A stretch of DNA of 64,000 nt from positions 2,614,885 through 2,678,884 of the forward strand of contig NZ_CP036339.1 of assembly GCF_007746075.1 (NCBI RefSeq), written 5' to 3'. The translations under genes and the position numbers were made by a program. Positions 8,524 to 16,780 of the stretch are shown here, piece after piece. The notes under the pieces are model-generated. The model saw only the letters and a program-made list of their open reading frames with translations, had not been told where the DNA came from and made no database searches. Source of the DNA: Lacipirellula limnantheis. Its GTDB lineage: Bacteria > Planctomycetota > Planctomycetia > Pirellulales > Lacipirellulaceae. Numbering within the stretch: the stretch's first letter is position 1; the number at the start of each line of letters is the position of its first letter.

Positions 8524-9666
8524 ATGGCGACCAAACGTTGCTACTACGAAACGCTCGAAGTAACCCGCACGGCGTCGGGCGGCGAAATCGCTGCGTCCTA
8601 CCGGAAGCTCGCGGTGAAGTATCATCCCGACAAGAATCCGGGCGACGAGGAGGCGATCGCACGCTTCAAGGAATGCAGCGAAGCGTTCGAGGTTCTCAAC
8701 GATCCTGAGAAGCGGGCTCGCTACGATCGCTACGGTCATGCCGGCGTCAATGGCGGCGGGGCAGGGCACTTCAACGACGTCGAAGACATCTTCTCGGCGT
8801 TCGGCGACATCTTTGGCGACATTTTTGGCGGGCGCTCGCGGGGCGGCCGTCGGGTACGGCGCGGACGCGACGTGCGGTGCGAGGTGACGCTCTCGCTCAA
8901 AGAAGCGGCCGAGGGCTGCCACAAGACAGTGACCTTCCATCGCCACGAGCCATGCACCACCTGCGACGGCAGCGGCGCGGCCCCTGGCAGCAAGCGCGAA
9001 GTCTGCTCCTATTGCGGCGGCCGCGGCCAAGTGATTCAGCAGGCCGGCATCGTCCGCATGCAAACGACCTGCCCGCAATGCCAAGGCGAAGGTTCGGCCG
9101 TCTCGAGCCCCTGCAAAACGTGTCGCGGCGCCGGTCAGACGGCCAAGAAAGTCGAAGCTGAAGTCGACGTCCCCGCCGGCGTCGACAACGGCATGCAGAT
9201 CCGCATGACCGGTCAGGGCGAGCCGAGTCCGCAGGGCGGTCCCGCCGGCGATTGTTATTGCGTCGTCACCGTCCTGCCCCATCCGCTGTTTGAGCGCGAG
9301 GGTCAGCACCTGATTTGCCGCGTCCCAATCGCTTACTCGCAGGCCGTGTTAGGGGCCACGTTGGAGATGCCGACTCTCAGCGGTCGGGTAGAACTCAAAG
9401 TTCCCCCCGGTACTCAGTCAGGCGAAGTCTTCCGCCTCCGCGGCAAGGGGCTTCCCGATCCGCGCGTCCATGGCGTCGGCGATTTGCATGTGCAAGTCTC
9501 GATCGAAGTGCCGAAGAAAATCACGGCCGAAGAGAACGAACTATTGCGGAAGCTCGCCGAGCTCGAACGCAAAAACGTCGCTCCGGCCCGCAAAGGATTC
9601 TTCGACAAGGTGATGGAATTCTTTGCCCCCGAGGAAGAAGAACAGACCGAAGTGGAGGCGTCCTAG
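8524..9666 (+). CDS. dnaJ: Chaperone DnaJ (Hsp40)
   Basis: A 380-residue type I DnaJ. The J domain covers residues 1-70 with the HPD tripeptide (KYHPDKNPGD) that stimulates DnaK ATPase. A glycine/phenylalanine-rich part follows at about 76-110. Four zinc-finger CxxCxGxG repeats (CTTCDGSG, CSYCGGRG, CPQCQGEG, CKTCRGAG) lie at about 145-210, then the two client-binding beta domains. The family usually runs 370-390 residues, so it is full length. It is followed 20 bases later by grpE; dnaK is not in this window. Confidence 0.97.
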   Translation: MATKRCYYETLEVTRTASGGEIAASYRKLAVKYHPDKNPGDEEAIARFKECSEAFEVLNDPEKRARYDRYGHAGVNGGGAGHFNDVEDIFSAFGDIFGDIFGGRSRGGRRVRRGRDVRCEVTLSLKEAAEGCHKTVTFHRHEPCTTCDGSGAAPGSKREVCSYCGGRGQVIQQAGIVRMQTTCPQCQGEGSAVSSPCKTCRGAGQTAKKVEAEVDVPAGVDNGMQIRMTGQGEPSPQGGPAGDCYCVVTVLPHPLFEREGQHLICRVPIAYSQAVLGATLEMPTLSGRVELKVPPGTQSGEVFRLRGKGLPDPRVHGVGDLHVQVSIEVPKKITAEENELLRKLAELERKNVAPARKGFFDKVMEFFAPEEEEQTEVEAS

Positions 9667-9686
9667 CGCCGCCAGGAGAATAAACA

Positions 9687-10274
9687 ATGCAAAGCGGACC
9701 TTACCGACAAGATCAGCCGTCGCGCGACGGCGGCGACGACCGCCCTACCGACGCGCAGCTCGGAGGCGCCACGGCCGACGGCGCCCCGACGCCGAACGCC
9801 GGCATTGCCGATGAAACCAGCGGCGGCGATCTGCTCGAGATCGAGCTGAACGCCGAGCGCGATCGCAATCTTCGCTTGCGCGCCGAAATCGAAAACCTCC
9901 GCAGCCGCAGCTCTCGCGAACTGGGCGACCAGATTCGCTACGCCGCCTTGCCGATGGCCCGCGACCTGCTGCCGGTGCTCGACAATATCGACCGCGCCAT
10001 CGCCGCCGGCGACAAAGCGGGCGAGAAGGGCCCGCTCGTCGACGGCATCAAGTTGGTCCGCCAGCAAATGATCGGCGTGCTGAAGCAACATCAGTGCGAA
10101 GAGATCGCGGCGCTCGGCGCCGAGTTCAACCCGCAGTTCCACGCGGCCATCTTGCAGCAGCCCTCTAGTGACGTCCCCCCCAATCATGTGATTATGGTCA
10201 CGCAGGCTGGCTATCAACTGCACGACCGCGTCGTACGGCCAGCGCAAGTGATTGTATCGAGCGGGCCGGCATAA
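9687..10274 (+). CDS. grpE: Nucleotide exchange factor GrpE
   Basis: A 195-residue protein starting at ATG 9687, with CAGGAG 10 bases upstream. The first 45 residues are acidic and low in complexity. Residues 46-85 form the long coiled-coil helix (LNAERDRNLRLRAEIENL), and the rest is the beta domain ending in HDRVVRPAQVIVS, a hallmark of GrpE. It releases ADP from DnaK. Its place directly after dnaJ suggests a shared transcript. Confidence 0.95.
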   Translation: MQSGPYRQDQPSRDGGDDRPTDAQLGGATADGAPTPNAGIADETSGGDLLEIELNAERDRNLRLRAEIENLRSRSSRELGDQIRYAALPMARDLLPVLDNIDRAIAAGDKAGEKGPLVDGIKLVRQQMIGVLKQHQCEEIAALGAEFNPQFHAAILQQPSSDVPPNHVIMVTQAGYQLHDRVVRPAQVIVSSGPA

Positions 10275-10275
10275 C

Positions 10276-10360
10276 GGTCCGTTGTCCGTGGTCAGTCGTC
10301 AGTTGCTAAATGCAAGAATCGTCCTCTTCAGCAACTGACGACTGACAACGGACTACTGAC
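10276..10360. repeat. Heptad repeat hairpin, copy 2
   Basis: The right arm is CAACTGA, CGACTGA, CAACGGA, CTACTGA. The left arm, read on the other strand, is CAACTGA, CGACTGA, CCACGGA, CAACGGA. The first 15 bases of each arm pair perfectly. The 26-base loop is unrelated to that of copy 1, so the arms and not the loop are conserved. It fills most of the grpE-FmdB gap. Confidence 0.75.
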
Positions 10361-10406
10361 GCGTCTCCACACTATCGTTCAAAATTTACTATCAAACGTT
10401 CTGCGT

Positions 10407-10772
10407 ATGCCAACCTACGACTACGAATGCGATGCCTGCGGCCATGAGTTTGAGCTCTTCCAAGGGATCAACGACGCCGTACAGCGCAAGTGCCCTAAGT
10501 GCGGCAAGCTGAAGCTTCGCCGGCTTTTTGGCACTGGCGCCGCGGTCGTCTTCAAGGGCTCCGGCTTTTACGAGACCGACTACCGCAGCGATTCCTACAA
10601 GAAGGCCGCGGAAAAGGACAAGAAGTCCGCAGAAGGATCGAGCGATTCAGGCAAGAGCGAGAAGTCGGCGGAGAAATCGTCAGACGCGCCTTCCTCGGGC
10701 GGCGAATCGAAGAAGAACAGTTCCGGCTCAACCGAAGGGAAGTCGAAGCCCAAGAAGCCGAAAAAGGATTGA
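10407..10772 (+). CDS. FmdB-type zinc-ribbon protein
   Basis: A 121-residue protein. The first 45 residues form the FmdB/CxxC zinc ribbon (CDACGHEFELFQ, then KCPKCGK) and are followed by a GSGFYETDYR segment common in the family. From residue 65 on it is nearly all Lys, Ser, Glu and Gly, ending KPKKPKKD, a disordered basic tail. FmdB-type proteins are often called putative regulators, but the function is not firmly known. It follows grpE in the same direction. Confidence 0.85.
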   Translation: MPTYDYECDACGHEFELFQGINDAVQRKCPKCGKLKLRRLFGTGAAVVFKGSGFYETDYRSDSYKKAAEKDKKSAEGSSDSGKSEKSAEKSSDAPSSGGESKKNSSGSTEGKSKPKKPKKD

Positions 10773-10785
10773 GCGGCTCGATCGG

Positions 10786-10808
10786 CGACCAGCCGCGCCG
10801 GCTGGTCG
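10786..10808 (+). terminator. Hairpin after the FmdB-like gene
   Basis: CGACCAGCC and GGCTGGTCG pair around a short GC loop, starting 14 bases after the stop codon. The stem shares the CGACCAG core with the palindromes at 6575 and 40223. No T-run follows. Confidence 0.45.
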
Positions 10809-10836
10809 TTGGCCGGCGGCACTTGTTTGCATCACC

Positions 10837-11007
10837 ATGCGCTGCCCCACCTGCGAACGCGAATTCCATCCCGCCGAATCCACGGCGTTGCCGTTCTGCA
10901 GTGATAGGTGCCGGCTGATCGACCTCGGCCGCTGGCTCGACGAGGGGTACGCGATGCCGGAACTAACTGAAGTGGAAGACGACCAGGAGTTCGACTCGGA
11001 CGATTAG
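10837..11007 (+). CDS. yacG: DNA gyrase inhibitor YacG
   Basis: A 56-residue zinc protein, short enough to be missed, starting at ATG 10837. The four zinc ligands sit in MRCPTCEREF and PFCSDRCRLIDLGRWLDEGY, the diagnostic YacG pattern (CxxC then CxxxC followed by RLxDLGxW). The acidic tail ends EFDSDD. In E. coli YacG binds GyrB and blocks DNA binding by gyrase. Role here is by homology. Confidence 0.9.
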   Translation: MRCPTCEREFHPAESTALPFCSDRCRLIDLGRWLDEGYAMPELTEVEDDQEFDSDD

Positions 11008-11073
11008 GCGTCCGCGGCCGCCGCGCGAACGCCAGCCGCGAAAATCCCCGGTCGCCGTGCCTCGTTCGCCGCG

Positions 11074-11079
11074 TATAAT
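11074..11079 (+). promoter_or_regulatory. TATAAT -10 box candidate
   Basis: A perfect TATAAT hexamer in GC-rich DNA, 71 bases before the preferred start of the membrane protein gene. No good -35 hexamer is visible. It supports a start at 11150 over the upstream in-frame one at 11057. Confidence 0.35.
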
Positions 11080-11149
11080 CGCGGCCACCCTATTTGACTC
11101 TTGCCGACGGCGTTTGCCGCTGACGCTTCCTCGCCGCCCCGCCGAACTC

Positions 11150-12385
11150 ATGACGCTTCCCCCGCAGCAAGTCGCGTCGGTCCGCTGGGCCGCCGTTTTT
11201 CCTTGGCTGATTCTTGTCCGCGCCGCGCGGGTGGCCCTGATGATGCGCGTCATCTTCCTGGCCCTCATCGGCGTCGCCGCGACATCTGGGGGATGGCTGC
11301 TCGTCGAATCGTCGCCCCTGGGCGATCGCGCGCTCGGCGAACTGCAGGCTGAGCCGCAGGCGCGCATCTCCCCGCCGCGGTCGTTGGCACTGCCAGCGCC
11401 TGGCGAACCGGAGACAATGGTCATCCAGTCGAGCTACGCTCCCGGCCCGCTCGTCGGCGCGTGGCGCTGGGTCATCCAGCCTTTCACCAACATGCCGCGC
11501 GCCGCCGGCTGGCGCTCGCAACTGGCGCTGCTCTTGGCGGGTATCTGGTCGCTCTGCGTGTGGGCGCTGTTCGGCGGCGCCATCGCTCGCATCGCCGGCG
11601 TCTACCTCGCCTGCGGCGAAACCATCGGACCTCTCGCCGCGCTGCGCGCCTCGGCACGAACGTGGCGCTCGGCGGTCGGCGCGCTGCTGCTGGTGGCGCT
11701 GGCCATCACGCTACTGGCCCTGCCGCTCGTGCTGGCCGGTTTACTCCTTCGTTCGGACGTGATGGCGCTCTTGCTCGGATTCGCCTGGATCATCGCCCTT
11801 TGCGGCGGCGCCGCGACGGCAATTCTCGCGATCGGGCTCGGCTTCGGTTGGCCGTTGATGTGGTCCACGGTCGCCGTCGAACGCACCGATTCCTTCGACG
11901 CGATCAGTCGCGGTTTCGCATACCTCTATCAGCGGCCGCTCCATCTGCTGTTTTACTTTACGGCGGCGAGCGTCCTCGGCGCGCTCGCCCAGTTCGCCGT
12001 CGATTTTGGCGTGAGGACGACAACGGCGGCCACCGACGTCGCCGTCGGCATCGGGGCAGGGGAGGGACGACTCCGAGATCTCGGTTGGGACGGCAATGGC
12101 GTAAGCCATGATCTTAGCGAAGTCGGCGAGTTCGGCGCGACGGCCATTCAGTTTTGGACCAACGCCGTCCGCGCCGCCGCGAGGTACTTCCCGCTCGCCT
12201 ATTTCTGGCCGGCGACCACGGCGATTTACTTGCTGCTGCGGCGCGACATCGACGGCGCCGAAATGACCGAGGTTGCGTTCGACGAGGGCGAACCAAAACC
12301 GGGCCTGCCGCGCCTGACGCCCGACGCCGCGACTGGCGTGCCGCAAGTCGAGCGATCGCCCGACGGCGCCACGCCTACAGAATGA
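11150..12385 (+). CDS. Multi-pass membrane protein of unknown function
   Basis: A 411-residue protein from ATG 11150. A longer frame opens at 11057 but would start inside the likely promoter. Hydrophobic segments occur near residues 25-50, 140-165, 185-215, 220-250, 285-305 and 355-375, and the tail is acidic and Pro-rich. The stretch between the first and second segment is long and probably periplasmic. I do not recognise a named family; similar multi-pass proteins in planctomycetes are annotated as hypothetical. It follows yacG in the same direction. Confidence 0.75.
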   Translation: MTLPPQQVASVRWAAVFPWLILVRAARVALMMRVIFLALIGVAATSGGWLLVESSPLGDRALGELQAEPQARISPPRSLALPAPGEPETMVIQSSYAPGPLVGAWRWVIQPFTNMPRAAGWRSQLALLLAGIWSLCVWALFGGAIARIAGVYLACGETIGPLAALRASARTWRSAVGALLLVALAITLLALPLVLAGLLLRSDVMALLLGFAWIIALCGGAATAILAIGLGFGWPLMWSTVAVERTDSFDAISRGFAYLYQRPLHLLFYFTAASVLGALAQFAVDFGVRTTTAATDVAVGIGAGEGRLRDLGWDGNGVSHDLSEVGEFGATAIQFWTNAVRAAARYFPLAYFWPATTAIYLLLRRDIDGAEMTEVAFDEGEPKPGLPRLTPDAATGVPQVERSPDGATPTE

Positions 12386-12410
12386 AGGTCAAGGGCGGAG
12401 CCGGTGGCTC

Positions 12411-12767
12411 CTATGGCGCCGCGAGCCGCGAGACGAGCGCATCGAGTCGCCCCTCAAACTGCCCGCGCGTCACCACCTCATCGCATCCCGCCGCCGCGGC
12501 CGCCGCCAGCGAGTCCCGCTGCACATGCGGCCCGCCAGCGAGGATCGCGGCCTGCGGCGCCGCGGCCCGAATCTGCTGCACGACGCCCCCAATGTCGAGC
12601 CCCGGCGTTCGCAAGTCGATCGCGACAAGCTCAATCGCGTCCGCCGTGCACTCCTCAATGATGGCGCCAGGATCGCCGACGACCTTCACCGTCGCGCCAT
12701 GCCGATCAGCGGCGCCTTGGGCCGCCGACATCAGCATCAGGTCAGAACTCAGAAGAATGAATTGCAT
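12411..12767 (-). CDS. Response-regulator receiver-like protein
   Basis: A 118-residue stand-alone protein with the rhythm of a CheY-like receiver domain. A hydrophobic strand starts at residue 1 (MQFILLSSDLML). An ELVAIDLRTPGLD segment follows, in which the Asp of AIDLR sits where the phosphoacceptor is expected. An AAILAGG strand then stands where the conserved Ser/Thr strand should be. The N-terminal acidic pair is reduced to one Asp, and the usual final Lys is not evident. It may be a degenerate or pseudo-receiver. Partner unknown. Confidence 0.6.
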   Translation of the reverse strand: MQFILLSSDLMLMSAAQGAADRHGATVKVVGDPGAIIEECTADAIELVAIDLRTPGLDIGGVVQQIRAAAPQAAILAGGPHVQRDSLAAAAAAGCDEVVTRGQFEGRLDALVSRLAAP

Positions 12768-12778
12768 GTGCGGTTACT

Positions 12779-12850
12779 GTCATCCTGAGCGTAGCGAAGG
12801 ATCTAGAACATCAAGCGAGCGTCCAGATTTTTCGCTCCGCTCAGAATGAC
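12779..12850. repeat. Palindromic GTCATCCTGAGC repeat, copy A
   Basis: Begins GTCATCCTGAGCGTAGCGAA and ends with the near-complement TTCGCTCCGCTCAGAATGAC, with a variable centre. A second copy is at 14591-14661. Elements of this form occur in many unrelated bacterial genomes as intergenic hairpins. Confidence 0.8.
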
Positions 12851-12881
12851 GGGGTCTATAGTTGACGCGAAGCGAAAGAAA

Positions 12882-13229
12882 CTAAATCGCCCCCGGCCCG
12901 CGCGCCCCGTCGCTCACCTGAATCGCCTCCTCCATGGGTAGCACAAATACCTTGCCGTCGCCGATCGTCCCCTCGCCGCCGGTGCGGGCGACTTGCTCCA
13001 GGCACTCGATCGTCTTCTCGACGAAGTCGTCGTTCACGGCGATCTCCAGCGCCACCTTCCGCAGGAGGTTCGTCTTGTATTCGGCGCCGCGATAGGTCTC
13101 GTCTTGCCCGCGCTGCCGCGCAAACCCCATGGCATCGCCGACAGTAAGCCGCGAGACGCCGATCCGCCGCAGCGCTTCCTGCACCGCTTTGAGTTTGGGG
13201 GGTTGAATAATCGCGATGATAAGCTTCAT
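12882..13229 (-). CDS. PII nitrogen-regulatory protein (GlnB/GlnK family)
   Basis: A 115-residue protein starting at ATG 13229 (MKLIIAIIQPPKLKAVQEAL). The frame extends upstream, but the family starts here. The T-loop carries the RGAEY pentapeptide, whose Tyr near position 51 is the uridylylation site. The C-terminal GDGKVFVLPMEEAI segment completes the ATP and 2-oxoglutarate site. PII trimers sense carbon-nitrogen balance and bind AmtB, glutamine-synthetase regulators or transcription factors. No amtB or glnA lies within the window, so its partner cannot be named. Confidence 0.95.
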   Translation of the reverse strand: MKLIIAIIQPPKLKAVQEALRRIGVSRLTVGDAMGFARQRGQDETYRGAEYKTNLLRKVALEIAVNDDFVEKTIECLEQVARTGGEGTIGDGKVFVLPMEEAIQVSDGARGPGAI

Positions 13230-13347
13230 AAACGCCGCCGCCTGACGAGAATCCAATCCTGTTGGGTAAGCTAGAGCATACCCCGCCGCGGTCGATTCGA
13301 GTAGGCGACCAACGTGCAGCATCGCCCAGGGACCCATCTTGCCTTCA

Positions 13348-14388
13348 ATGAGCGCTCTCGTTCCTGAACTGATCTCGGTGCTTCGCCAGTGGCTGCCAAC
13401 AGCCGAGCGAGCGCAGCTCTGCGGCCTCGGCGCGGGAAGCAGCTTCAGCGGCGCCGGCCTCTGGCGCGTTGAACACGGCGACTGCATCTATGTCCTCCGG
13501 CGCTGGCCGCCAGCCGCCGCTATGGGATGCCGCGTCACGAGCATCTCTTCGTTGCAGCGCCATCTCGCCGAGGCAGGCCTCCCCGTCGCCAGTCCGTTGC
13601 CGCTGCTCGAACACCCAGAGGCGCTCGTCTTCACAAAAATCGCCGTCGATCGCGACGTCGCCGCGTGGACGCTCACGCCATGGCTCCCCGGCGTCGCCGA
13701 CTATTGGATCACGCCGCGCCACACGAAGCTCAAGGCGGCGGCGCGCACGCTCGCCGAGATCCATCTGAGCGCCAGCTCCTTCCCGGTTGGAGACAGGGCA
13801 GGGCCGGCGCGCATCGACCGTTCGCCGGCGCTAGTGGAACGCGGCGATCGGCTCGAGGCGCTGAAGTCTGGCGCTTGCGCGGATCTCGCTTACCATCTCG
13901 TCCAGACGCCGCCGACCGCCGCACGCGAAATTGCTTTCGAAGCCCTGGAGCTCATCCAGCGTTCGCTCGGCCGACTATGGCAGGAGTCACTCCGCTGGTG
14001 CGACGAACGTTTGCCGCTGCAATGGGTCATCCGCGACGTCTGGCACGACCATGTCTTGTTTACCGAAGACAAGGTCACCGGCGTGATCGACTTTGGCGCC
14101 GCCGCGGTCGATTCGCCGGCGGGCGATCTGGCACGCCTGCTCGGCAGTCTCGTCGGCGACGACGAAGCCGCTTGGCGCCTCGGCGTCGAGGCCTACCAAA
14201 CCAAGCGCCCCTTGGCGCCGATCGAACTCGAAGCCGTCCGCTTTTTCGACGCCAGCGGCACGCTGCTGTCAGCGTTCAACTGGGTCCACTGGCTCTTCCG
14301 CGATCCTTCGGCGTTGGGACCAAATGTCTACCGCAACGCCGCCCGCCGTCGCCTCGAACGCCTCGTCGGCCGCATGCGGTGCCTATAG
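13348..14388 (+). CDS. APH-fold kinase (aminoglycoside phosphotransferase/homoserine kinase-like)
   Basis: A 346-residue protein from ATG 13348. The N-lobe has YVLRRWPP, where the Arg pair stands near the expected nucleotide-binding position. The C-lobe has VIRDVWHDHVLF at about 227-238, corresponding to the HGDxHxxN catalytic loop, and VIDFGAA at about 246-252 as the metal-binding DFG. The Asp is kept, but the Asn five residues later is His. Substrate unknown: small-molecule kinases, not necessarily antibiotic resistance, share this fold. It is divergent from the PII gene. Confidence 0.8.
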   Translation: MSALVPELISVLRQWLPTAERAQLCGLGAGSSFSGAGLWRVEHGDCIYVLRRWPPAAAMGCRVTSISSLQRHLAEAGLPVASPLPLLEHPEALVFTKIAVDRDVAAWTLTPWLPGVADYWITPRHTKLKAAARTLAEIHLSASSFPVGDRAGPARIDRSPALVERGDRLEALKSGACADLAYHLVQTPPTAAREIAFEALELIQRSLGRLWQESLRWCDERLPLQWVIRDVWHDHVLFTEDKVTGVIDFGAAAVDSPAGDLARLLGSLVGDDEAAWRLGVEAYQTKRPLAPIELEAVRFFDASGTLLSAFNWVHWLFRDPSALGPNVYRNAARRRLERLVGRMRCL

Positions 14389-14700
14389 CAGGCCTGCTCC
14401 CAATCCCGTCCAGTAATCCACGGCAAACCGTAGCGTCTAACTCCTTAAACGGCTGCAGCCCCGCCGCCGATCGCCGTTGCTCGGCTTTCCCCCCAACCCT
14501 AAAATCTTGACATCCAGAGCTTGCGGGGGTTCCGCGCGCGGACGCCCCCACCCATCGTTAGAGCGAGTTTTCATAGTTGCGTAGCGTCTGGCATCCTGAG
14601 CAGAGCGAAGGATCTAGCTGGTCAAACGGGCTTCTAGATTCTTCGCTCCGCTCAGAATGACGCTGCAGCCAGCTGAAGCTCGCCATAGGAATTCGACGGA
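14389..14700. other. Gap before dsbD
   Basis: No gene is supported here. The gap contains copy B of the GTCATCCTGAGC palindrome at 14591-14661. The rest shows no clear promoter or hairpin. Confidence 0.4.
14591..14661. repeat. Palindromic GTCATCCTGAGC repeat, copy B
   Basis: GCATCCTGAGCAGAGCGAAGG opens the element and TTCTTCGCTCCGCTCAGAATG nearly closes it. It differs from copy A in the centre but keeps both arms and the flanking GGATCTAG, with AGAT on the far side. Confidence 0.8.
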
Positions 14701-16584
14701 ATGGCTTCATCACGACGTTACGGCCGATCAGGCTTCGCCGCTGCAGTATGGATGCTTGCGATCGCCAGCCTTGCCACGGCCCAGGTTCCCGACTTCGGCA
14801 AATTCGAGAGCAAGCTGGGCGGGGGACTAGGTGGATTCGGCAAGAAAGATCAGAAGGTCACCGTCACCTCTGAATTCACGCCCCCGATGGACGACGCCCC
14901 GGCGATGCTCTTCGTCACGGCGAAAATCGTCCCCGGGCTCCATCTCTACGCCATCGATCAAGGCAAACTTCCGGATGGGGACGGGCCCAGCACCACGGTC
15001 ATCAAGCTCGACGCCGGCCAAGACGTGAAGCTGCTGGCGCCATTCCAGCACATCCAGCAACCAACGTCGCACGTCGACAATGTCGTCTGGAAGGGCCTGG
15101 AACTGCGCGAACACTACGACGAAGTGACCTGGTACGCCCCGGTCGAATTCGCCGCCAGCACCGATCCAGCGAAGGCCACGATTCGCGGCATGATCGACGG
15201 CCAAGCATGCGACGAGAATTCTTGCACCCCGGTTGAAGTGTCATTCGCAGCGAAAGTCGGCAAAGGAATCTCGATCCCCGCGGCGTCGCCGACCGCGGCA
15301 GCAGGGGGCGCCGCAAGCTCGTCGTCGGCCATCCCGTTCTGGAAGGTCGCCTGCTACGGCCTGCTCGGCGGCTTGATTCTCAACCTCATGCCGTGCGTAC
15401 TCCCAGTGATCGGACTCAAGGTCCTCTCCTTCGCGGAGCAGGGCGGCCGCAGCCGCGCGAAGGTCCTCGGTTTAAATCTCGCTTACGTAGCTGGCTTACT
15501 GTCGGTATTCATGATCCTGGCGACGCTCGCCGCCGCCGTGCAACTCGGCCTGAACGACGAGAACTTCGGCTGGGGCGAGCTCTACACGCTCACCTGGTTC
15601 AAAGTGGCGATGGCGGCGCTTGTTTTCTCGATGGCGCTTAGCTTCCTCGGCGTTTGGGAGATCCCCATCCCAGGGTTCGCCGCGTCAAGCACAGCCTCGA
15701 AACTCTCGGCCGAAGAAGGTCCGTTCGGCGCCTTCTGCATGGGCATCTTTACCACGCTGCTCGCCACCCCCTGCAGCGGGCCCTTCCTGGGGCCGGTATT
15801 CGGCTACACGATCAGTCAGCCCGCTGCGGTGACGTTTCTCGTGTTTGGTTCCGTCGGCGTCGGCATGTCGTTGCCTTACTTACTGATCGGTTTGTTCCCC
15901 TCGCTGGTCAGCTGGTTGCCGAAGCCTGGCCCCTGGATGGAGACGCTCAAGCATCTGCTCGGCTTCGTCCTGCTAGGGACGGTCGTCTACCTTTTCTCGA
16001 CCATCAACCAAGATTACTTCCTGGCGACGCTCGCACTACTGTTTGGCATCTGGTTCGGCTGCTGGGCGATCGGCCGAGTGCCGATCTACGCCGAAACCCC
16101 GGAGCGCGTCCGCGGCTGGATTGTCGGCATCCTCATCGCCGCGGTGATCGGGACCGGCTCGTTCCAACTCCTGACGCCAAGCGAGTCGGCCCTGCCGTGG
16201 CAACCCTACTCACCGCAGGCGCTGGCCGTCGCGCGAGCGCAAGGAAAGACGGTGATGGTCGACTTCACCGCCGATTGGTGTCTCACCTGCAAGACGAACC
16301 TCAAGCTCGCGATCAATCGCGAGGAGGTGAAGCAAGTCGTCCAAGAGAACGACGTCATCACCTTGGTCGCCGACTGGACCGACAAGAACGACATGATCAA
16401 AGCAGCGCTGCTGGAGCTGAACAGCCAAAGCATCCCGCTCCTGGCGATTTACCCCGGCGATCCCAGCCGCGAGGTCCAGGTGCTTCCTGACTTGCTCTCC
16501 AAATCGCAAGTCCTCGAAGCCCTTGCCGAAGCCGGCCCGTCGCTCGACCCTAAAACCGCCGCGGTCACTTCAGAGAAGAAGTAG
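14701..16584 (+). CDS. dsbD: Thiol:disulfide interchange protein DsbD
   Basis: A 627-residue protein with a signal peptide (residues 1-28). The periplasmic alpha-like domain (about 50-190) has a Cys pair in GQACDENSCTP. The CcdA-like membrane core starts near 215, with NLMPCVLPVIGLK carrying the first membrane Cys and ATPCSGPFLGP the second. The thioredoxin-like gamma domain has DWCLTCK near 525. The three Cys pairs relay electrons from cytoplasmic thioredoxin to the periplasm for disulfide isomerisation or cytochrome c maturation. All redox pairs are intact. The family is usually 560-680 residues. Confidence 0.95.
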   Translation: MASSRRYGRSGFAAAVWMLAIASLATAQVPDFGKFESKLGGGLGGFGKKDQKVTVTSEFTPPMDDAPAMLFVTAKIVPGLHLYAIDQGKLPDGDGPSTTVIKLDAGQDVKLLAPFQHIQQPTSHVDNVVWKGLELREHYDEVTWYAPVEFAASTDPAKATIRGMIDGQACDENSCTPVEVSFAAKVGKGISIPAASPTAAAGGAASSSSAIPFWKVACYGLLGGLILNLMPCVLPVIGLKVLSFAEQGGRSRAKVLGLNLAYVAGLLSVFMILATLAAAVQLGLNDENFGWGELYTLTWFKVAMAALVFSMALSFLGVWEIPIPGFAASSTASKLSAEEGPFGAFCMGIFTTLLATPCSGPFLGPVFGYTISQPAAVTFLVFGSVGVGMSLPYLLIGLFPSLVSWLPKPGPWMETLKHLLGFVLLGTVVYLFSTINQDYFLATLALLFGIWFGCWAIGRVPIYAETPERVRGWIVGILIAAVIGTGSFQLLTPSESALPWQPYSPQALAVARAQGKTVMVDFTADWCLTCKTNLKLAINREEVKQVVQENDVITLVADWTDKNDMIKAALLELNSQSIPLLAIYPGDPSREVQVLPDLLSKSQVLEALAEAGPSLDPKTAAVTSEKK

Positions 16585-16714
16585 CCGCGGGCGGGCGACC
16601 TGCCGGAGCGGCAGGGAATGGCGAGTTAGCGCCGTTCACGATTCAGCGCAGCGGCGACACCGCATCAATTCGTACCGCCGCTGCGCGGCTCATGCATTTT
16701 CTGCGCACGCCAAT

Positions 16715-16734
16715 CCGTGGGCTTACGCCCACGG
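16715..16734. repeat. CCGTGGGC palindrome
   Basis: CCGTGGGC, TTAC, GCCCACGG forms a perfect 8-base stem with a 4-base loop in the convergent gap between dsbD and purM. It could terminate transcription from either side, though no T-run is present. Confidence 0.5.
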
Positions 16735-16780
16735 CTAAGTCATGTCGCCGCGTCGCGGCTGTTGTCGAAGCGGTGGCCGC

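Noticed and set aside
13348..14388. Antibiotic-resistance gene
   Set aside because: The APH fold alone does not show resistance, the catalytic loop is altered and nothing mobile is nearby.
13527..14510. 327-residue Arg-rich frame inside the APH-like gene
   Set aside because: Off-frame reading of a well-supported gene with extreme Arg/Pro content.
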